From: CAZXYS01 sp964645005
Lineage (GTDB): Bacteria; Bacteroidota; Ignavibacteria; Kapaibacteriales; UBA2268
Direction of reading: 5' to 3'
DNA length: 35,894 nt
Assembly: GCA_964645005.1 (NCBI GenBank)
Contig: CAZXYS010000041.1
Coordinates: 1-35,894 of the forward strand
Shown: piece by piece, positions 18,355 to 26,227 of the stretch
Numbering within the stretch: the stretch's first letter is position 1
How the letters are laid out: each line of letters starts with the position of its first letter
Notes under the pieces: generated by a model
Seen by the model: the letters and a program-made list of their open reading frames with translations, nothing else
What the model was told of the DNA's origin: nothing
Databases searched by the model: none
Translations under genes and position numbers: made by a program

Positions 18355-18927
18355 TTATCCTTCATATCTAAAATTTTCTGATTCGGGCTTCTGAAGCCAT
18401 TCCGAGAGAGTTTGCGCGTTGCTGTCTTTCTCCGAGAGGATAGGATTTTCCGCTCCCCAGTCTATTCCGACTTCAGGATCGTCCCATAGGATTGCAGATT
18501 CACCTTCCTTATTCCAAATAGCAGTGCATTTATATTGCATCTCTACGTATTCGGAAAGTGCGTGAAATCCATTGGCAAAACCCGGCGGAACCCATAACTG
18601 CCGCTTATTTTCTTCGGAAAGCTCCGTGCCGTACCATTTCCCAAGAGTAGGAGAGCCCGGGCGGATATCAACTTCAACTGCAAAGACTCTTCCTGAAGTA
18701 ACCCTGATCAGTTTACCCTGGGGAGGATTCCACTGAAAATGCATTCCACGTAAAACGCCTTTTCTCGATTTGGAATGGTTGTCCTGCACAAATTTTGAGG
18801 GTAGAGCCAATTCCTCAAAAAGATCAGCCCTGAAGGTCTCCATAAAAAATCCTCTTGCATCCCCGAAGACTTTTGGTTCTATAAGAACCAGTCCGTTTAA
18901 ATTCTCTTCAATAATATTAAAAGGCAT
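18355..18927 (-). CDS. rfbC: dTDP-4-dehydrorhamnose 3,5-epimerase
   Basis: Third step of dTDP-L-rhamnose synthesis for LPS or glycans. A 190-aa cupin with the family signature: PKVFGDARGFFMETF (19-33), the RGMHFQ motif with catalytic His at 63, VDIRPGSPTLGKW (87-99), LWVPPGFANGFHAL (111-124) and the acid/base Tyr at about 132 (MQYKCT). Complete length. It starts nine bases after the membrane-protein gene, so they are probably cotranscribed. The other rml genes are absent here. Confidence 0.95.
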   Translation of the reverse strand: MPFNIIEENLNGLVLIEPKVFGDARGFFMETFRADLFEELALPSKFVQDNHSKSRKGVLRGMHFQWNPPQGKLIRVTSGRVFAVEVDIRPGSPTLGKWYGTELSEENKRQLWVPPGFANGFHALSEYVEMQYKCTAIWNKEGESAILWDDPEVGIDWGAENPILSEKDSNAQTLSEWLQKPESENFRYEG

Positions 18928-18936
18928 TTATGACAC

Positions 18937-19911
18937 CTATTTATGCTTTTTCGTAATACCTTTCTTTACAAAAACACGCAGCAAACTTTCAATTTCTTTA
19001 CTGCTGCCAAAATCATTTGTCATTAGCAGGCTATCCGGCTGTTTGCCTTTAGTTTCCTTTTCCTCGTCTTTTTCCTGAGGATAGTACATTAGGGTGACAG
19101 CATAAGTAATTAGCAATGAAAATTCAAGTCCCAGAGCAAAAAGCACAAGCGAAGGCTGAGTAGGCGGTATAAATTTCAGCCCCCGCAGCCCTATGATGAT
19201 AATTAATACGGCAGCACCGATATATACCATCCCTAAAATTGCATTACTGTAGCGCGAAGTGAAATATGAACGCATATAAAATTTAATGCCGTCATTAACA
19301 TGGATAATCCTATAAAAAAGGGATGAATTTTTCCATCTCAACGCATTATGAAGGGTTTTCAGGTCATCAATGTTTATTTTCCACAGTTCTTCGTAATCAT
19401 GCAAATCCTGCAAATTGGCATTGATAATTTCATTCATAATTTCTTCGTATTCATGTTCCGTTGGTTGTCCGTATTTTGCCAGTGCTATTTTATCCAGGAA
19501 ATTAACAATTTCCCTTTCGATTTTGTGACTCATATAACCAATACTGCGTGGAAGAATAGCCGTGAAAGCCAAAGCAAATACAACAGATAATGTCAATGTC
19601 GGAACAAAAAGGGACAGTGCCGGATTGAACCAGTACCTCGCTTCTTCAGGCGTATCCACATATATATCAACAGCCCAGGAGGTGAAATAATTTGTATGTT
19701 TTAGCGGCTCATTTCTCTCAAGGGTGTAACTTACCACTTGATCCGAATTAAAAACTCTGCCATTCAAAAAATTAACAAAAAAATTATCAAAGAATAGCAG
19801 TAGCAGCATAAAAAAAGTTATGAATGATCCTGCAATGATCATTATGAACATAATTCTTTGAAAAGCATTGTGTTCGCTAAGCTCAAAATATGACTTGTCA
19901 ATTTTTCCCAT
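18937..19911 (-). CDS. Predicted four-helix membrane protein of unknown family
   Basis: 324 aa, not recognised. Four hydrophobic segments are visible at about residues 19-50, 98-121, 223-246 and 256-280. Between the first and second is a region of about 50 residues (RVFNSDQVVSYTLE, YVDTPEEARYW) that may face the periplasm. Between the second and third lies a charged, probably cytoplasmic stretch of about 100 residues (HKIEREIVNFLDKIAL, YEEIMNEIINANLQDLHDY). The C-terminus is charged and ends in a basic tail. It precedes rfbC by nine bases. No known catalytic motif was seen. Confidence 0.7.
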   Translation of the reverse strand: MGKIDKSYFELSEHNAFQRIMFIMIIAGSFITFFMLLLLFFDNFFVNFLNGRVFNSDQVVSYTLERNEPLKHTNYFTSWAVDIYVDTPEEARYWFNPALSLFVPTLTLSVVFALAFTAILPRSIGYMSHKIEREIVNFLDKIALAKYGQPTEHEYEEIMNEIINANLQDLHDYEELWKINIDDLKTLHNALRWKNSSLFYRIIHVNDGIKFYMRSYFTSRYSNAILGMVYIGAAVLIIIIGLRGLKFIPPTQPSLVLFALGLEFSLLITYAVTLMYYPQEKDEEKETKGKQPDSLLMTNDFGSSKEIESLLRVFVKKGITKKHK

Positions 19912-20035
19912 TTAATTTGTTTTGCTCTTATAACCGGAAAATTAAAAGATGGAATCTAATCGTTTTTAACCAAATACAAAAATTTATGTTAACTTTTAAG
20001 GATCAGTATTATGAATTATTACTGTGAAGTCCCAT

Positions 20036-20506
20036 TTATTTGTTAATTTGTTTTATTCTTTCAATCAGCTCTGTTGTGGAAAATCCTTCAATAAAAGGGA
20101 TACTTACAACCATTCCCCCGATTTTTTTGACGATATCTGCTCCAACTATATCAGCAATTTGATAATCGCCGCCTTTTACTAATATGTTTGGGTGAATTTC
20201 ATCAATCAGGTTGTAAGGAGTATCTTCATAGAAAAGTACTACATAATCAACGGATTTCATTTCTGAAACTACAACCGCTCTGTCTTCCTGAGAAATAACA
20301 GGTCTGGCGGCACCTTTCAACCTTTTAACTGAGTCATCGGTATTCAAACCAACAATCAAGATATCACCCAATGCCCTGGATTCTCTTAAGTATTCAACAT
20401 GTCCCCGATGTATAATATCAAAGCAGCCGTTAGTGAACACTATTCTTTTTTTCCATCTTTTATGCTCATTGACAATTTCGATTATGTTTTCTCTTTCTAC
20501 TACCAT
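20036..20506 (-). CDS. Heptose-1-phosphate adenylyltransferase (RfaE2/HldE C-domain type)
   Basis: 156-aa cytidylyltransferase-fold protein. The nucleotide-binding HxGH motif is in TNGCFDIIHRGHVEYL (HRGH at 33-36), followed by VGLNTDDSVKRLKG and, near the end, FSTTELIERI, the equivalent of the ISTS-type C-terminal motif. This is the stand-alone C-terminal domain of HldE, which makes ADP-D-glycero-beta-D-manno-heptose for LPS core. The kinase half (RfaE1) is not in this window. A related glycerol- or ethanolamine-phosphate cytidylyltransferase is less likely given the motif set. Confidence 0.9.
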   Translation of the reverse strand: MVVERENIIEIVNEHKRWKKRIVFTNGCFDIIHRGHVEYLRESRALGDILIVGLNTDDSVKRLKGAARPVISQEDRAVVVSEMKSVDYVVLFYEDTPYNLIDEIHPNILVKGGDYQIADIVGADIVKKIGGMVVSIPFIEGFSTTELIERIKQINK

Positions 20507-20765
20507 GATATTTCTTATATTCTGTTAATTTTATTACTTTCCTTAATCAAATGCAAAATTACAAAGAATTTTAGATTATAACATATAGCTGAGCTTAAAT
20601 TGTAATATATAAAACAAGTTAATATGGCTTAACTCTTTGCTTTTAATTTTTAGAGATTATCAATAATAATCCTGTATTTTGTATTTTTTATATAATTCAA
20701 TAATTTGCACGTTTCTGACTGATCAATTAATAATTTATTGAAATTTAGAAGTATTTTAAAGAATC

Positions 20766-21305
20766 ATGCGCATATTTTTCGGAACATTTATCGATAGAAG
20801 TCTATTTGAATTTTTATTTGAAGAAATAAAAGAAGATTTTTCACAGGCAAGCAGCGGAAAGTGGGTCGAATTGGACAATCTGCACTTCACGTATAAATTC
20901 ATCGGCGATGTGGAAGATGAAAAAATCGATGACATCCGCTACGCAGCTTCAGGCATACTCGGCAAATATGATTCACCGCTGATAGTCAAGGGATTGGGCG
21001 CCTTTCCTAACGCAAAGAAAGCACGCGTCCTATTTGCGCAGGTTTCCAACCCCGAGGATAAGCTTATCGAGATCAATAATAACATTGAAAATGAAATGGA
21101 AAAGCTCGGTTTCGAAAAGGAGAAGAGAATCTTCAAATCGCATATAACACTGCAGCGTCCCAAAAAGATCAATAATACGGGTAAATTCATAGAATTACTT
21201 AAGAAATACAAGGATTTCACATTCGGCGCTATGAATGATTTTGAGGTAAGCCTCATTCAGAGCGAGCTTACGCCTAAAGGTCCGATTTATAGGAAAATTG
21301 TCTGA
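20766..21305 (+). CDS. thpR: RNA 2',3'-cyclic phosphodiesterase
   Basis: 179-aa 2H phosphoesterase. The two catalytic motifs are LHFTYKF (His 40, Thr 42) and SHITLQRP (His 126, Thr 128), and the IRIFFGTF-like N-terminus and FEVSLIQSELTPKGPIY C-terminus are typical of LigT/ThpR. The 3' end overlaps the convergent lipoprotein gene by 32 bases. A preceding region of about 250 AT-rich bases holds no other gene. Confidence 0.93.
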   Translation: MRIFFGTFIDRSLFEFLFEEIKEDFSQASSGKWVELDNLHFTYKFIGDVEDEKIDDIRYAASGILGKYDSPLIVKGLGAFPNAKKARVLFAQVSNPEDKLIEINNNIENEMEKLGFEKEKRIFKSHITLQRPKKINNTGKFIELLKKYKDFTFGAMNDFEVSLIQSELTPKGPIYRKIV

Positions 21306-21735
21306 CAACGGGGCGGTCGTCGCTCAATTCCGAGTATTCGATGATGTACCATTCGTCATTGATCTTTTTCGTTGTAAAAGACATATCCTTCAGGTAGTCA
21401 AACACGACATTCACTCTGTACTTTGATCTCGACAGGGAATCTACCTTATACTTAGTAACCGGCTTATCGCGGATAATCCTGCCGATGCGTGCGATCTCAT
21501 CATATCGCATATACTGTTCTATAGCAAGATACTTATCGCCATCGGGATGGGCAAGTACTTCCGTCGCGCCGGGAATATTATTGCTGTCAAGTTCAGTCTT
21601 AAAGAGATAGACCACGCTTACCGGCGAGCTTTGGTCAATATTAATCACAGGCTCACTGCGCGTGCTTTCGATACGGATAAGCTCGCACCCGGCTATGATA
21701 CTTGAAATTAATGCTATGTAAAATATTATTCTCAA
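21274..21735 (-). CDS. Hypothetical lipoprotein
   Basis: 153 aa. The signal peptide MRIIFYIALISSIIAG is followed by Cys 17, a clear lipobox. The mature part carries a VSVVYLFKTELDSNNIPGATEVLAHPDGDKYL region resembling the fold of small DUF4878/NTF2-like exported proteins (an amount of helix then strands, ending WYIIEYSEL), but I do not claim a family. It overlaps thpR tail-to-tail, and a repeat (21773-21844) sits directly upstream in its likely promoter region. Confidence 0.72.
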   Translation of the reverse strand: MRIIFYIALISSIIAGCELIRIESTRSEPVINIDQSSPVSVVYLFKTELDSNNIPGATEVLAHPDGDKYLAIEQYMRYDEIARIGRIIRDKPVTKYKVDSLSRSKYRVNVVFDYLKDMSFTTKKINDEWYIIEYSELSDDRPVVRQFSYKSDL

Positions 21736-21772
21736 AAAATGCCTTTATTGCTAATTATCATAATAATTAAAC

Positions 21773-21844
21773 TGTCATTTCTATCACAGCGAAGCAATCT
21801 CTGTTCCGAAAGATTGCTTCGTCGCTGCGCTCCTTGCAATGACA
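21773..21844. repeat. 72-bp palindromic MITE-like element
   Basis: Outer arms TGTCATT (21773-21779) and AATGACA (21838-21844) form a 7-bp terminal inverted repeat. Inside is the hairpin CGAAGCAATCT / AGATTGCTTCG. Sequence of this kind (an AGATTGCTTCG palindrome ending in a CAATGAC border) is known as an abundant intergenic repeat in several bacterial phyla. No coding capacity. Confidence 0.8.
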
Positions 21845-21861
21845 AGGTATTTCTGCCATCT

Positions 21862-22710
21862 TTACTTCAATCCAAAGAACTTCAGCGTCAAATCGAGCGC
21901 CTCTTCCAGCGAATCATTCGTTTCTCCGAACGGATGGTCTGCGCCGAAGACATGCCCCGCTTTCTCGATGACGTGGAATTCCGTCAGATCATCCTTCGCT
22001 TTGCGTTTAATCTGCTCGCCTTCACGCATTGGAACGACTATATCCTGTTGTCCGTGTACGATGAGAAAAGGAATTTCTAATTTAGCCGCCGCTTCCGGCA
22101 GGGAATATTCTTCCTTATGGTCGAGAATATCCTGAATATAATTCGCATCCATACGCAGCATCTGTCCGGTTTCCGTATTCTCGAATTCGATGTATCCCTG
22201 ATCGATCCATTCATCCTTCTGCCGTTTGCTGTAGCGATCGAACTTCGCTATCGACGCCCAGACCGCCAGCTTATTAATGCCGCTTTCTCGTGAGGCGGTC
22301 AGGATTGATATTCCACCGCCGAGCGAGTGCCCCAGAAGATATATCCCGCCGTTCCACTGCCCGGGAAAGCCGAACTGCCCGGGTATATTCCCATTTTTTA
22401 TATTATCCAGGACATGCTTTGCATCGGCAAGTTCCTGAGTGATAGTATTTTTAGCGAAGGAATCAACATCGAAAAGGATTTTTTCAGGATTAGTAATACC
22501 CGCATGGGTAAAGTTGAAAATCACACAGATAGCCCCTGAATCGGCAATCCGCCCGCACACATAAGGGAAAAAGCCCCAGTCCTTGAATCCCTTAAAACCA
22601 TGCATCACAAGTACAAGCGGCAATTTCCCCTCTTGTTCCGGCAGGTAAATATCCCCTTCTATCTGAAAATCCGATCCGATTATCGTCTCGCTCTTTAATA
22701 TTTTGGACAT
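21862..22710 (-). CDS. Alpha/beta hydrolase (serine esterase-like)
   Basis: 282-aa cytoplasmic protein. Nucleophile elbow GHSLGG with Ser 129, an Asp in HGQQDIVVP (223), and His 253 in KAGHVFGADHP complete the catalytic triad; the oxyanion HGFKGFKDW segment is at 37-45. The YVCGRIADSGAICVIFNF region is typical of the family that includes acyl hydrolases and dienelactone-hydrolase-like enzymes. No signal peptide. The physiological ester is unknown. It is transcribed towards the lipoprotein gene. Confidence 0.9.
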   Translation of the reverse strand: MSKILKSETIIGSDFQIEGDIYLPEQEGKLPLVLVMHGFKGFKDWGFFPYVCGRIADSGAICVIFNFTHAGITNPEKILFDVDSFAKNTITQELADAKHVLDNIKNGNIPGQFGFPGQWNGGIYLLGHSLGGGISILTASRESGINKLAVWASIAKFDRYSKRQKDEWIDQGYIEFENTETGQMLRMDANYIQDILDHKEEYSLPEAAAKLEIPFLIVHGQQDIVVPMREGEQIKRKAKDDLTEFHVIEKAGHVFGADHPFGETNDSLEEALDLTLKFFGLK

Positions 22711-23066
22711 GTATTTCTTTTACGCTCTTTTCGTTTAATTTTTCTTAAAAATTCAGTAACGTTTATTAAGCAATAATGACTTACCTATAATATTTACGTG
22801 ATTATTTCGGATGAATTTACTCTTCATAACTTTAGCCGTCAGCCTCTATCCATAATATATCACATTCTTATAATTACTCAATTTAAATCCGGATTTTTCA
22901 TTAGTGAATAACAATTATTTGTAATTATCTGCAACAGCAAGCTTTAGCTTGCTGCAAAATCGTAGAATTTAAGATCCCTTGCAAAGCGCTAAAGCACTTT
23001 GTTGCATATACTTACAAACGTAAATACTTCCTAATGAATTCTCCGGGTTAAATATAAATTATAACC
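22711..23066. other. Non-coding stretch with one repeat element
   Basis: About 356 bases without a gene between the hydrolase start and the M28 peptidase stop. It contains the two-hairpin element at 22930-23006; otherwise AT-rich. The hydrolase promoter should be in the first part. Confidence 0.5.
22930..23006. repeat. Two-hairpin element with 7-bp terminal inverted repeat
   Basis: TGCAACA (22930-22936) and TGTTGCA (23000-23006) bound the element. Within it are CAGCAAGC-TTTA-GCTTGCTG (22935-22954) and CAAAGCGC-TAAA-GCACTTTG (22982-23001, one mismatch). The same two hairpins in the same order occur near 27358-27440. Confidence 0.85.
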
Positions 23067-24890
23067 TTACTTGAAAGCTGGTGTTATTTCCACTTCCATT
23101 TCCTCTTCGCCGCGTTTGACAGAGAGTTTGGCGGCTTCGTCAGCATCCAGCTTCCTCATTTGAAGAATAAGCCAATAGTAGTTTTCCACTTTCTCACCGT
23201 TGTAATGCGTAATAATATCCCCCTTCTTTATCTTTGCTTTGGACGCGGGACTTCCGGCTTCCAATTCCTTAACCACACAACCCTCAACTTCACTATCAAG
23301 CCCGGGCACAATGCCGATCCGGATTTCTTTAGTCTCCCCCACCGGCTCTTTATTCGCAGTTATATCATCAACCTTCACGAACTGCGGCTTCTCATAGCCA
23401 TTGCCGAGAGCGCGGACCACGCTTTCCGCAATGCCGGCATTCTTGTCCAAGCCCCTGTAATGTATCTTCCGCGGAATGTCCTGCGGCGTGTGATAATCCT
23501 CGTGCATACCAGTCGTGAGCAGCATAACAGGAATGCCGTTTTGGAAGAAAGGTACGTGGTCGCTCATGCCGATTGATTTCTGCGACAGCCCTGTGTTAAT
23601 CTTGTTTATTATCTCGAGCGAATCGATGACCCTCACAAACTGAGGCGACGACTTCATCCCAAAAATATAAATTCTGTCATCATTCATCCTGCCGATCATG
23701 TCGAGATTTATCATGGCTGCTGTATTTTCCAGCGGAACTGCCGGATTCGTGAGATAATGCTTAGCGCCTTTTCTATCCATCTCGCCGCCGCTGAATGCCG
23801 CAAACACAACCGACCGTTTCAATGGCTGCTTAGCTATATTCCGCGCCAATTCCAGCAATCCTGCAGTGCCGGAAGCATTGTCATCAGCGCCGTTATATAT
23901 CTTAGCTTTGGAAAAGAGCACCCGATTCTTCAATTCCTGAATGCCGATATGATCATAGTGCGCGCCAACAACGATGTACTGCTGCGACATTTGAGGTGCC
24001 GTCCCTTTGACTATGCCAACCACATTATTCGTTGGATCCATCTTATCCTCAAGATCTACGGTAATATGGCATTTCGTATCGGGTATCTCGAAACTTTCCG
24101 GCTCGCGGTTTTCCATTAGTCTTTGCTCAATGGGGAAAAGCTTCTTATCGCGCGGAAAGAAATAAGCCGTGCTGGTGCGATTCGCCTGAATAGCAACAAT
24201 ACCGGTGCCTTTCTTTACATTATACATCGCCAGCGGATTGAACACATTCGCCGAGTCGCTATTGATCTTGATGAAGATGATTCCTTTGGCGCCGTGTTCC
24301 TTCGCATTTTGTACTTTGTAATTATAGCCGGTGTAGTCTGCAAAATCGCCGTCCATCTCGAATCCTTCCGGCGAATTAGTAAGCATAATGCAGATCTTGT
24401 CTTCAACATTGATACCCTTGTAATCATCATACTCGAGTTCCGGCGCTGTAATTCCATAGCCGACGAAACACATCTTTCCGGAAACCGTACCTTCCGCGCT
24501 GAAACCCGATGGATACCAGTCCTCGCCGAGCTTCCAACTGCGCTTCCTCGACTTCCACATATCCTTTGGCAGCCCGGGACGCGGAATAAGCACATCGAAA
24601 TACGTATTACATTTTTCGCCGGGCTTGAGTCCTGTCGCCGCCTGAAATTCCTGCAGATAGCCGCCCGACGGCGCCTCCAAGCCATAACTCTTGAACTTAT
24701 CCAGAATATACTTCTCAGCCTTTTTGCAGCCATCGTCGCCGGGGAATCTGCCTTTCATCTCGGTAGCGGCAAGATATTCGACATGTTCCTTCAGCCGTTC
24801 GTACGAGGACTTCTCTTCTTCCTGTGCATTCAATAAATTGATTTGCAGCAAGAAGCCGACCACGATCATAATTAAGATATACTTTTTCAT
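23067..24890 (-). CDS. Exported M28-family metallopeptidase with PA and PDZ domains
   Basis: About 607 aa from the preferred ATG at 24890, which has AAAAGG seven bases upstream and directly begins a signal peptide (MKKYILIMIVVGFLL..NAQ); an in-frame ATG nine codons earlier exists. Domain order: PA-type insert (about 120-270, KMCFVGYGI), M28 zinc peptidase (about 285-480) and a C-terminal PDZ domain (about 505-607, AGSPASKAKIKKGDIITHY). Zinc ligands are visible: HYDHIG (His about 311), DDNASG (Asp about 337), the second Glu position in SGGEM (Glu about 370), NLDMIGR and the final His in HEDYHTPQD. The first Glu of the usual E-E pair, the general base, is Gly here. Probably an aminopeptidase scaffold; activity is doubtful. 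Confidence 0.88.
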   Translation of the reverse strand: MKKYILIMIVVGFLLQINLLNAQEEEKSSYERLKEHVEYLAATEMKGRFPGDDGCKKAEKYILDKFKSYGLEAPSGGYLQEFQAATGLKPGEKCNTYFDVLIPRPGLPKDMWKSRKRSWKLGEDWYPSGFSAEGTVSGKMCFVGYGITAPELEYDDYKGINVEDKICIMLTNSPEGFEMDGDFADYTGYNYKVQNAKEHGAKGIIFIKINSDSANVFNPLAMYNVKKGTGIVAIQANRTSTAYFFPRDKKLFPIEQRLMENREPESFEIPDTKCHITVDLEDKMDPTNNVVGIVKGTAPQMSQQYIVVGAHYDHIGIQELKNRVLFSKAKIYNGADDNASGTAGLLELARNIAKQPLKRSVVFAAFSGGEMDRKGAKHYLTNPAVPLENTAAMINLDMIGRMNDDRIYIFGMKSSPQFVRVIDSLEIINKINTGLSQKSIGMSDHVPFFQNGIPVMLLTTGMHEDYHTPQDIPRKIHYRGLDKNAGIAESVVRALGNGYEKPQFVKVDDITANKEPVGETKEIRIGIVPGLDSEVEGCVVKELEAGSPASKAKIKKGDIITHYNGEKVENYYWLILQMRKLDADEAAKLSVKRGEEEMEVEITPAFK

Positions 24891-25046
24891 TTTAAAGCCT
24901 TTTCGAATGATTTTCAAAATTAATTTAATATAATGCTGGATATTCCAACATTAAAAATGGAAAACCAATTAAGCAATTTAATTTTTTACTGGATATAATG
25001 CAAACTGATGAAGAAAAGTGAAAAATTTTTAATTGTTATTTTCTTA

Positions 25047-25128
25047 TTCCCCTCGTTGAGGGGTGCCCGAGCGCAGTTGCAGCTTAGCGGAAACCACGCT
25101 TTAGCGTGGCGAGGGCGGGGTGGATTTC
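25047..25128 (+). repeat. Palindromic intergenic repeat, copy C (left flank of DUF559 gene)
   Basis: attcccctcgttgagg at the left and gggcggggtggatttctc at the right, with the internal hairpin CCACGC-TTTA-GCGTGG. About 90% identical by eye to 1672-1753. It ends 16 bases before the stop codon of the DUF559 gene and is inverted with respect to 25619-25668. Confidence 0.88.
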
Positions 25129-25144
25129 TCTATTTTAAACTCGA

Positions 25145-25576
25145 TTAATCGCTAAGTTCCGTAACTCTCTTTTCTATCTCATATAGAACCATATTTTTTA
25201 CATATTCCAAATCTATTTTCACATCAGTATCCTTTAAATGAACAACTCTCAATCCATGCGAGATTAGAAAATCTTCTCTCTCAGAGTCATATTCCGGTTT
25301 AAAATCGTGGCTATTACCATCAATTTCGAATACCAAACCAAGCTCAGGAATGAAGAAGTCGACTATATAATTACCAATTATTATCTGTCTATCAATGTCC
25401 CAGCGAGTTAATTCTTTGTTTTTAAAAGTTTTCCAGAATATTACTTCTGATATTACACCTGCTTTTCTCAAAGCTCTTGCTTTTTGTATTAAGTTTTTAT
25501 TCTTCGGCAAATTCCAATAAGGGAAAAGTGAATTCTCTTTCCAAGATTGATTTTTTGAACTTCTGTTGGCTTTCAT
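25145..25576 (-). CDS. DUF559 endonuclease-like protein (VSR/PD-(D/E)xK fold)
   Basis: 143 aa. The DUF559 core is unmistakable: KARALRKAGVISEVIFWKTFK (about 32-52), then IIGNYIVDFFIPELGLVFEIDG with Asp 73, Glu 84 and Asp 86 as the likely nuclease residues, and the EYDSEREDFLISHGLRVV ending. DUF559 proteins are related to very-short-patch repair and other restriction-like nucleases, but their biological role is not established. The gene is bracketed by inverted repeat copies 16 and 43 bases away and is flanked by non-coding DNA on both sides, so it looks like an inserted unit and not part of an operon. Confidence 0.88.
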   Translation of the reverse strand: MKANRSSKNQSWKENSLFPYWNLPKNKNLIQKARALRKAGVISEVIFWKTFKNKELTRWDIDRQIIIGNYIVDFFIPELGLVFEIDGNSHDFKPEYDSEREDFLISHGLRVVHLKDTDVKIDLEYVKNMVLYEIEKRVTELSD

Positions 25577-25618
25577 GGCTAATTAGAATTATAATATTTA
25601 TTAAACTTTATTCCTTTT

Positions 25619-25668
25619 TTTCCACCCCGCCACGCCTTCGGCGTGACACCCCTCAAAGAAGGGAATTT
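25619..25668 (-). repeat. Palindromic intergenic repeat, copy D (right flank of DUF559 gene)
   Basis: Starts ttccaccccgcc, contains CACGCC-TTCG-GGCGTG-type hairpin and ends cctcaaagaagggaat. Its reverse complement aligns with both ends of copy C (ttccc..tttgaggggtg and ggcggggtgga) but has a shorter middle. Confidence 0.82.
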
Positions 25669-25796
25669 TATAAAAAAACATTTTACAAATTTTTGATTAG
25701 AAAATCAATAATTTTTGAAATACATTTCTCTTTTTCATTCCCACAATATAAATCAAATTCTCAAAAAATCACATTTTATAAAATAATTATCACATC

Positions 25797-25816
25797 ATTT
25801 CGACAAATATCGAAAT
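25797..25816. promoter_or_regulatory. Candidate ArsR operator
   Basis: Dyad ATTTCGACAAATATCGAAAT: eight of ten positions are symmetrical, with ATTTCGA/TCGAAAT arms. It lies 16 bases upstream of the arsR start codon, where an autorepressor site would be expected. Confidence 0.6.
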
Positions 25817-25832
25817 AAATATTTAAAGGAAA

Positions 25833-26186
25833 TTGAACATGGAACAATTTACCAAAATATTCAAAGCGCTGGCGGATCCCAACCGCGTAAGAATAATGAA
25901 AATGCTCGAGCGGAAACAGCTTTGCGTCTGCGAGGTTACTGAGATTCTCAATCTGTCAACTTCCACTGTTTCTTCGCATTTATCTCTTTTGCGGCAAGCC
26001 GGCTTGATTGATTACGAGAAAAACGGAAAGTGGGTGGATTATAAAATCAACCGCGAATCGAGAAATCTGATACTTAACCAGATCATTGCTCTACTGCCAG
26101 CCTGGCTTAATGATGAAGAAATTGTCAAAATAGATTTGGAAAAACTAAAAACAGCAGACAGAAATTTAATTTGCGCAAAATCTTAG
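25833..26186 (+). CDS. arsR: ArsR-family arsenite-responsive repressor
   Basis: 117-aa winged-helix repressor. The metal site CVC is in QLCVCEVTEIL (Cys 30 and 32, in the recognition-helix region typical of arsenite-sensing ArsR), followed by the DNA-binding STSTVSSHLSLLRQAGL. A third Cys near the C-terminus (LICAKS) could complete a trithiolate site. AAAGGA lies nine bases before the ATG. It is 41 bases upstream of acr3, and the dyad in front of it suggests autoregulation. A paralogue with a very similar C-terminal segment lies at 31411. Confidence 0.93.
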   Translation: MNMEQFTKIFKALADPNRVRIMKMLERKQLCVCEVTEILNLSTSTVSSHLSLLRQAGLIDYEKNGKWVDYKINRESRNLILNQIIALLPAWLNDEEIVKIDLEKLKTADRNLICAKS

Positions 26187-26227
26187 TTATATTTCAATAT
26201 AGAATGAAATAAAAGAAGGAAATACTT

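Noticed and set aside
24123..24836. Long plus-strand open frame opposite the M28 peptidase
   Set aside because: Antisense shadow of a strong gene; its translation shows no domain, and it lies wholly within the peptidase coding region.
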